From: ARK-14 sp002899805
GTDB lineage: Archaea > Thermoproteota > Thermoprotei_A > Sulfolobales > Fervidicoccaceae
Reading direction: 5' to 3'
DNA length: 17,582 nucleotides
Assembly: GCA_039793985.1 (NCBI GenBank)
Contig: JBAMMC010000035.1
Span: forward strand, 1-17,582
This document shows positions 13,748 to 17,582 of this stretch, in pieces (the first letter of the stretch is position 1; each line of letters starts with the position of its first letter). The position numbers were made by a program, and so were the translations under genes. The notes below the pieces were generated by a model. That model saw nothing but the letters and a program-made list of their open reading frames with translations. It made no database searches and was not told the origin of the DNA.

Positions 13748-14526
13748 TGCATCAGCTCCTCCAGCAGAGTATCTCCGTGAACTTCTATACCGTAAGTCCT
13801 GTTAAAGAACCTATCTATATTCGAGACATCTTTTCTCAGAAACTCTTCGGCATTTGGATGTGAGAGTAAAACCGACTGGGATACGTCAATTATCACTGGA
13901 CTATCATCGAAAACCATTATGTTGTATTCGCTCAGGTCGGCATGTACAAGTCGAGCCCTACAGACCATCTTTCTGATGTTTTCTTGGATCTCTGAATAGA
14001 TTTCGGCAGGATTTCTGAGAGCGTCGCCTATTTCTTTCAGAAGGGGCGCCCTCACTCCGTTCTTCCCTATAAACTCCATCACTACTATGTTATCCTTTTG
14101 AGCTAATGGCTCTGGAACTCTGACACCGGCCGAAAACATCTTCTTCAAGTTGGAATATTCCTTTCTCGCCCAAATTGACATCAGCCTCTTCGTGCCTGTA
14201 ATCTTCACTCTCTCGAACCTTACGTCACCCTCTATGTATTTATAGATGCCTTTTTTGAACTCTGCTGAGAAGGTCAAGTAAATTTTTATTGCAAGCTCTC
14301 TTCCACTATTGTCAACTCCTCGGTAGACTCTGGCTTCCTTTCCTGCGCTAATTACACCGCTTATCTTCCTCAATCCAACCTTTCTCGATAGATCGAAGAG
14401 GGAGCGAAGAGTAAAGGTGTCGAAAACTTCTTCCACTGTCTTCAGAATATCGTAGTCCTTTTCTCTCTGTTCTTCCTTTCCAAAAAAGATCTTGTTCAGT
14501 TTCTTCTCAAGCTCGTCTTCTCCCAA
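13714..14526 (-). CDS. rio1: RIO1-type serine/threonine kinase/ATPase
   Basis: Atypical kinase acting in late small-subunit maturation. At 270 residues it shows the flexible ATP loop ISAGKEARVYRG (about 59-70), catalytic Lys in LAIKIY (K81), the hinge VVMEFIG, the catalytic loop HADLSEYN (D197, N202), and the metal-binding Asp in IIDVSQSV (D214) followed by HP, all RIO1 hallmarks. The start is TTG at 14526, with GAGGGTG about nine bases upstream across the eif1a stop, four bases away from that stop. The gene overlaps the KH gene by 34 bases, so eIF1A, RIO1 and the KH protein form one translationally coupled unit. Confidence 0.95.
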   Translation of the reverse strand: MGEDELEKKLNKIFFGKEEQREKDYDILKTVEEVFDTFTLRSLFDLSRKVGLRKISGVISAGKEARVYRGVDNSGRELAIKIYLTFSAEFKKGIYKYIEGDVRFERVKITGTKRLMSIWARKEYSNLKKMFSAGVRVPEPLAQKDNIVVMEFIGKNGVRAPLLKEIGDALRNPAEIYSEIQENIRKMVCRARLVHADLSEYNIMVFDDSPVIIDVSQSVLLSHPNAEEFLRKDVSNIDRFFNRTYGIEVHGDTLLEELMQCLRKSEGSIP

Positions 14527-14530
14527 TTAC

Positions 14531-14845
14531 TCATGCACCCTCTAAAAGATCGGGAGGAATTAGGTTCTTGTGTGCGAGCTTTCTTACCTCGCTACTTGAA
14601 TATTTGTAAACGAGGTCTCCCTTCTTGTCTGCCTGCATTTCCCATGGGGCCACTAGAACCACGTCGCCTTCTCTTATCCACATCCTTCTTCGCAACCTGC
14701 CGGGTATCCTAGTCATTCTCCTCATCCCATCCGCACATTTGGCAACGAAATGATCTCCCCCAAGTATCTTTTCCACCACACATATGATTGTACCTTCATC
14801 GGGGAGCGGCATCTCTCCTTCATGTTCTTCTTCTTTTCTTACCAT
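14531..14845 (-). CDS. eif1a: Translation initiation factor aIF1A
   Basis: Small OB-fold factor (104 residues) that binds the A site of the small subunit during initiation. Typical segments are the acidic N-terminal tail EEEHEGEMPLPDEGT, the OB-fold core CVVEKILGGDHFVAKCADGMRRMTRIPGRLRRRMWIREGDVVLV, and PWEMQADKKGDLVYKYS. Length is normal. The ATG at 14845 is the first Met of the frame; only a weak GTGGT stands before it. It is the first gene after a 175-base gap holding a TATA box, so it likely heads the aIF1A-RIO1-KH(-sRNA-ABCE1-rnpB) unit. Confidence 0.96.
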   Translation of the reverse strand: MVRKEEEHEGEMPLPDEGTIICVVEKILGGDHFVAKCADGMRRMTRIPGRLRRRMWIREGDVVLVAPWEMQADKKGDLVYKYSSSEVRKLAHKNLIPPDLLEGA

Positions 14846-14912
14846 TAAACCACTCTCTTGACGATTTGCTTGAACTTCAAATGAAATTCAATAGAAAGTA
14901 TTATCCTAGGCT

Positions 14913-14920
14913 GTTATAAA
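14913..14920 (-). promoter_or_regulatory. Putative TATA box upstream of aIF1A
   Basis: The 175-base gap between NMD3 and aIF1A contains, on the minus strand, CCCTATAATATTTATAACAG with a TTTATAAC core. Transcription would begin about 25 bases on, leaving a leader of about 45 bases before ATG 14845. The sequence is nearly symmetrical, so orientation rests on the gene downstream. I see no further conserved element in this gap. Confidence 0.45.
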
Positions 14921-15020
14921 TATTATAGGGTTTCTGAATTTACTTGAACTAAAATTTCTCTGGTTCTCTGCTCTGGGTACTCTGATACAAACTTCCATGA
15001 ATAGATGAAAACTGAAGAAC

Positions 15021-16031
15021 TTACAAAACCAGCTCTCTACTCAGAAGAAATTTCCCAGTTTTATGTTCAACTAATATATATTTCTCTCCTGAAGCTGGCT
15101 TACCGAAAACTCCCGAATTATTTACTTCCTCCGTTGAAAAATCTTCAGTTAGAACGATGACTCTGTCGGGCAAGACTGCTTCAACTGTAACTTCCCTAAC
15201 GCTACCAGTAAATGGTCTGAGCGAGTCTTTTTCAATTTTGCTCAATTTGATTTCCTTCCTCCTTGAAAGGAGCAAAATCTTCGCAATATCGCCACTCTTC
15301 TTCAAAACTAAAGCCGGCTCTCCATTCAGTTCGACGAGATCACCGCTCTTTTCCGAAGGAAGCCTCATGGATATCGATAGCCTTGTCCTCTTCTCTCCAC
15401 CCCTTTCTGAAACAAGCTTGTATGTGAACTTTGCCTCTCCGCCAAGCTTATCCGCTAAAGCAGAAGCAATGATCTTTGCACTGGATTTCTCTCGTATATT
15501 TATGTCGAAACCTTCCTTCAGTTCTTCTATACTCACTACTGCTTCTCTCAGTTCATATGGCATCGAAGAAATCGTGTCCATCACTTCTTTGAACGTTTTC
15601 CTGTCTACCCTACCATCACTCCTTACCTGGATTTTAGCCTCATAGGAACCTGACCTTTTCGCAAGACAGCTTGGACATAGAGATCTTTCCTCTTCGGTTA
15701 CTATGGTCACGGGGAAAGAGAACATTCCTTCTTCTCCGATCAGCTGAGCTTTAAATTCTCCTTCATGGCTTGTCACAACAACTTCGAAGCCATATGCCCT
15801 GAAGATCTTCTTCAGTTCTCTCTCTGCTTCTTTCATTTCAACTGTCTCCAGCTTCTCAGTAGCGGGAGGTTCCCACCTTCCTTTCAAGAAGATTGCTCCA
15901 CAAGATTTGCATCTCTTCAATTTGAGCTTTATCGGCTTGATGGGGTTTTTCTTCAGATAGCAGTCGACGCAGATCCCCTCAATGAAAGGTAGCGATGGGG
16001 ATTTCTCCCTGCCGCATATAGGACACTTCAT
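15021..16031 (-). CDS. nmd3: NMD3-family ribosome biogenesis protein
   Basis: Archaeal homologue of the 60S export/assembly adapter NMD3, presumed to act in large-subunit assembly since archaea have no nuclear export. At 336 residues it has four CxxC zinc pairs: C3/C6, C21/C24, C41/C44 and C119/C122, in the order CPICG, CVDC, CKSCGA, CPSC. A KH-like/mixed segment and a C-terminal beta-rich domain (LVELNGEPALVLKKSGD and later) follow; it lacks the eukaryotic export-signal tail. The start ATG at 16031 has GGAGGT eight bases upstream. It is separated by only 12 bases from DUF424, so it belongs to the Nog1-aIF2B-DUF424-NMD3 unit and probably ends it. Confidence 0.94.
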   Translation of the reverse strand: MKCPICGREKSPSLPFIEGICVDCYLKKNPIKPIKLKLKRCKSCGAIFLKGRWEPPATEKLETVEMKEAERELKKIFRAYGFEVVVTSHEGEFKAQLIGEEGMFSFPVTIVTEEERSLCPSCLAKRSGSYEAKIQVRSDGRVDRKTFKEVMDTISSMPYELREAVVSIEELKEGFDINIREKSSAKIIASALADKLGGEAKFTYKLVSERGGEKRTRLSISMRLPSEKSGDLVELNGEPALVLKKSGDIAKILLLSRRKEIKLSKIEKDSLRPFTGSVREVTVEAVLPDRVIVLTEDFSTEEVNNSGVFGKPASGEKYILVEHKTGKFLLSRELVL

Positions 16032-16043
16032 ATTCGGTACCTC

Positions 16044-16352
16044 CTAGAAGAGTGTGTTAACGAATATAGCATAGGGTATGCCTGATATTCTTGTAACGGC
16101 TTCAGGATGAATCATCCCACTCTTCACTCCCAAGTTTACAGATCTCTCTCCGACCAGAGAAATGTAGTCTGCATTGATTAATTCGGTCATAACTGCCTCT
16201 TCTTCGACGATCTCCCCACCATAATACTCCTCGCTTATATCCAGGACTCCCTTGCTCTCTGTAAACTTCTTACCTAACAATTCAGCATCGCATACCAATA
16301 CGGTCTTGAAGCTCTCTGTCTTTATTATTTTCAGAGAATAGAGATCCGCCAT
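16044..16352 (-). CDS. DUF424 family protein
   Basis: A 102-residue conserved archaeal protein of unknown function (DUF424). The family pattern is visible: a start with LYSLKIIKTESFKTVLVCDAELLGKKF, a central YYGGEIVEEEAV, then a segment ending MIHPEAVTRISGIPYAIFV. It has no membrane segment and no obvious catalytic motif. The ATG at 16352 has GAGG nine bases upstream. It sits between aIF2-beta and NMD3 with short gaps (17 and 12 bases). This placement near translation genes recurs in archaea and suggests a ribosome or translation role, but that is inference. Confidence 0.88.
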   Translation of the reverse strand: MADLYSLKIIKTESFKTVLVCDAELLGKKFTESKGVLDISEEYYGGEIVEEEAVMTELINADYISLVGERSVNLGVKSGMIHPEAVTRISGIPYAIFVNTLF

Positions 16353-16369
16353 CAGCGGCTTCCTCTCGG

Positions 16370-16816
16370 CTAGAAGGGCTTAACTGGTTGCTCTGCTCCA
16401 CAAGCATCGCACTTCAGGATCCAGGTCTTCCCCCTCTTAATTATTCTCGTATCAGGTCTGCCACAAGTCGGGCAAATGAGGTAATTGGCGACGAATCTCT
16501 CCAAGATCTGAGTGAGTGTAGTTGAACTTATCTTTGTGCTTATGGTGAGTATCCCGCCGTTTTGGTCGTAATTCCCCGCTGTCGCTAGTTCTCTGAGAAG
16601 ATATCTTTGCAACATCTCGGGTTCTCTGCGCAATCTGTCTGCAACTTCCCTAAAGTTTCTCACAATGGTCTGATTACCAACATAATGTAACTGGAACTTT
16701 GGAAGCTCAAACCTTTCCCCACTGCTCGCTGGCTTCGGAACCTTCTCATACAATCTTTGAAGCAATCTCTCATAGTCATAGAATAAATTCTCATCTATCT
16801 CCAATTTCTCCACCAC
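16370..16816 (-). CDS. eif2b: Translation initiation factor aIF2 subunit beta
   Basis: Beta subunit of the heterotrimeric factor that delivers initiator tRNA. At 148 residues it has the N-terminal helix (YERLLQRLYEKVP), the alpha-beta core with NQTIVRNFREVADRLRREPE and KISSTTLTQILERFVANYL, and a C-terminal zinc ribbon with four cysteines (C115, C118, C136, C139). Length is typical of archaea, without the eukaryotic Lys-rich blocks. The start chosen is GTG 16816 within a GTGGTG pair; the next GTG at 16813 is nearly equivalent. It overlaps the GTPase gene by 26 bases, a sign of coupled translation. Confidence 0.96.
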   Translation of the reverse strand: MVEKLEIDENLFYDYERLLQRLYEKVPKPASSGERFELPKFQLHYVGNQTIVRNFREVADRLRREPEMLQRYLLRELATAGNYDQNGGILTISTKISSTTLTQILERFVANYLICPTCGRPDTRIIKRGKTWILKCDACGAEQPVKPF

Positions 16817-17582
16817 CTTTTGTGAGGATCAGTTCTCTGGCCTTTTTTCTCAGTGACTCTACTAGATCCTCCACCCCAATATTTTCAGCCGCACTTATAA
16901 AATAAACGTCTTTTGGTTCAACAACATTGCTCAGAGCTTGTCTGAGAGAAGCAAGCTCTTCATCGTTCACTAGATCGATCTTGTTTACAGCAATTATGAG
17001 TTCGGTAACTTCTTTCCTCAGATCGGAGAGCATCCTAAGCTGCTGATCAAGCCCAACAGTAGCATAAGAGGTCGGATCGAGAAGGAAGAGAAGGATGCCC
17101 CTTGCCATTCTAAGCGATGCCATCGCTCTACGTTCAGGTAGGCTCATTTCACTGAGGCTCTTTGGAAGGATTCCTGGGGTATCAAGTACAGCGATATCGA
17201 GGAGCGATTCTGCCGTTAATCTTCCTGGAATAGCTCTTTTCGTTGTGAAAGGATAGTCAGCTATCTCGGTCTTGGCATTCGAAATCTTTGAAGCTAAAGT
17301 GCTCTTGCCGGAATTCGGAGGTCCTGCTATTATTATTGAAATTTTTTCTGTTAGATCGGGAAAGAGCATTGCCTCCTTCTTTATCTCGAGCGCTTCTTCC
17401 AGAAGCTTCCTATTCCTCTTCAATATCGAGAGTAGCCTAGAAGACATGCCAAGGGCTTTCTTTCGAAGGTCTCTTCTATCTGAAGAAAGCAACTCTCCTT
17501 TCAGAGATATGTAGAGCTGCCTGACTTTGCCTTCAAGTCTTGCTACTCTTTCTAACACTTCTAGCGCTTGCTCACCCAAGAC
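16791..17582 (-). CDS. nog1: NOG1-type Obg-family GTPase (5' end cut off by window)
   Basis: GTPase related to nucleolar Nog1, an assembly factor of the large subunit. The frame is open to the window edge, so the start and some N-terminal residues are missing; a TTG at 17579 is only the first in-window candidate, and the 263 residues seen are shorter than usual archaeal members. Visible parts are an N-terminal helical region (about residues 1-78), G1 GPPNSGKST (86-94), a switch region with DYPFTTKRA, G3 DTPG (133-136), G4 NKID (199-202), and G5 ISAAENIG. The DYPFTT motif is typical of Obg/Nog GTPases. It heads the visible part of the aIF2B-DUF424-NMD3 operon. Confidence 0.9.
   Translation of the reverse strand, partial: VLGEQALEVLERVARLEGKVRQLYISLKGELLSSDRRDLRKKALGMSSRLLSILKRNRKLLEEALEIKKEAMLFPDLTEKISIIIAGPPNSGKSTLASKISNAKTEIADYPFTTKRAIPGRLTAESLLDIAVLDTPGILPKSLSEMSLPERRAMASLRMARGILLFLLDPTSYATVGLDQQLRMLSDLRKEVTELIIAVNKIDLVNDEELASLRQALSNVVEPKDVYFISAAENIGVEDLVESLRKKARELILTKGGGEIGDR

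Noticed and set aside
14990..15018. C/D-like string ATGAATAGATGAAAACTGA after NMD3
   Set aside because: The C-like and D boxes are only a few bases apart, too close for a guide, and no other box fits.

Overview
The window comes from an archaeon, most likely a thermophilic member of the Thermoproteota/TACK group; I cannot place it to genus. The evidence is archaeal-eukaryotic translation and ribosome-assembly genes (NMD3, RIO-type kinase, eIF1A, aIF2-beta, ABCE1), frequent GTG/TTG starts, TATA-like boxes about 22-29 bases before several start codons (leaderless transcripts), and an RNase P RNA far richer in G+C than its AT-leaning surroundings, as expected of a thermophile. The RNA is about 330 nt, a full-length type-A-like form, not the shortened form of some Thermoproteaceae.

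Bases 1-5700 (+ strand) hold two complete or nearly complete import systems of the cobalamin/siderophore (BtuFCD/FecBCD) class in tandem. Each is ordered binding protein, membrane permease, ATPase. The second has its own TATA box. Its binding protein sits on a membrane anchor plus a long coiled-coil stalk, and its ATPase has unusual Q-loop and signature motifs. Bases 5772-6815 encode a stand-alone metallo-beta-lactamase-fold nuclease-like protein. Bases 6816-7140 have no intact gene: they hold a possible C/D box sRNA and what looks like a broken reading frame. Bases 7141-8067 encode an unrecognised protein whose end overlaps a convergent nikR.

Bases 8027-10754 (- strand) are a tight cbiM-cbiN-cbiQ-cbiO-nikR cassette: an energy-coupling-factor transporter for Ni/Co, ending in its probable nickel-sensing repressor. 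The metal ligands of CbiM (His2) and NikR (H76, H87, H89, C95) are present. With the two BtuFCD-like systems, the left half of the window looks devoted to metal or metal-cofactor acquisition.

Bases 10908-17582 (- strand) form an information-processing block read right to left: Nog1-type GTPase, aIF2-beta, DUF424, NMD3, then, after a TATA box, eIF1A, RIO1 kinase, KH protein (Pno1/Dim2-like), a candidate C/D box sRNA filling the gap, ABCE1 (ribosome recycling factor), and the RNase P RNA gene starting directly after the ABCE1 stop. These genes span initiation, subunit maturation, recycling and RNA processing.

I see no transposon, CRISPR array or phage module. The most interesting signals are the C/D sRNA wedged between the KH and ABCE1 genes, the ABCE1-rnpB junction, the altered ATPase motifs in two ABC proteins, and the unknown gene with the decayed or frameshifted sequence in front of it.
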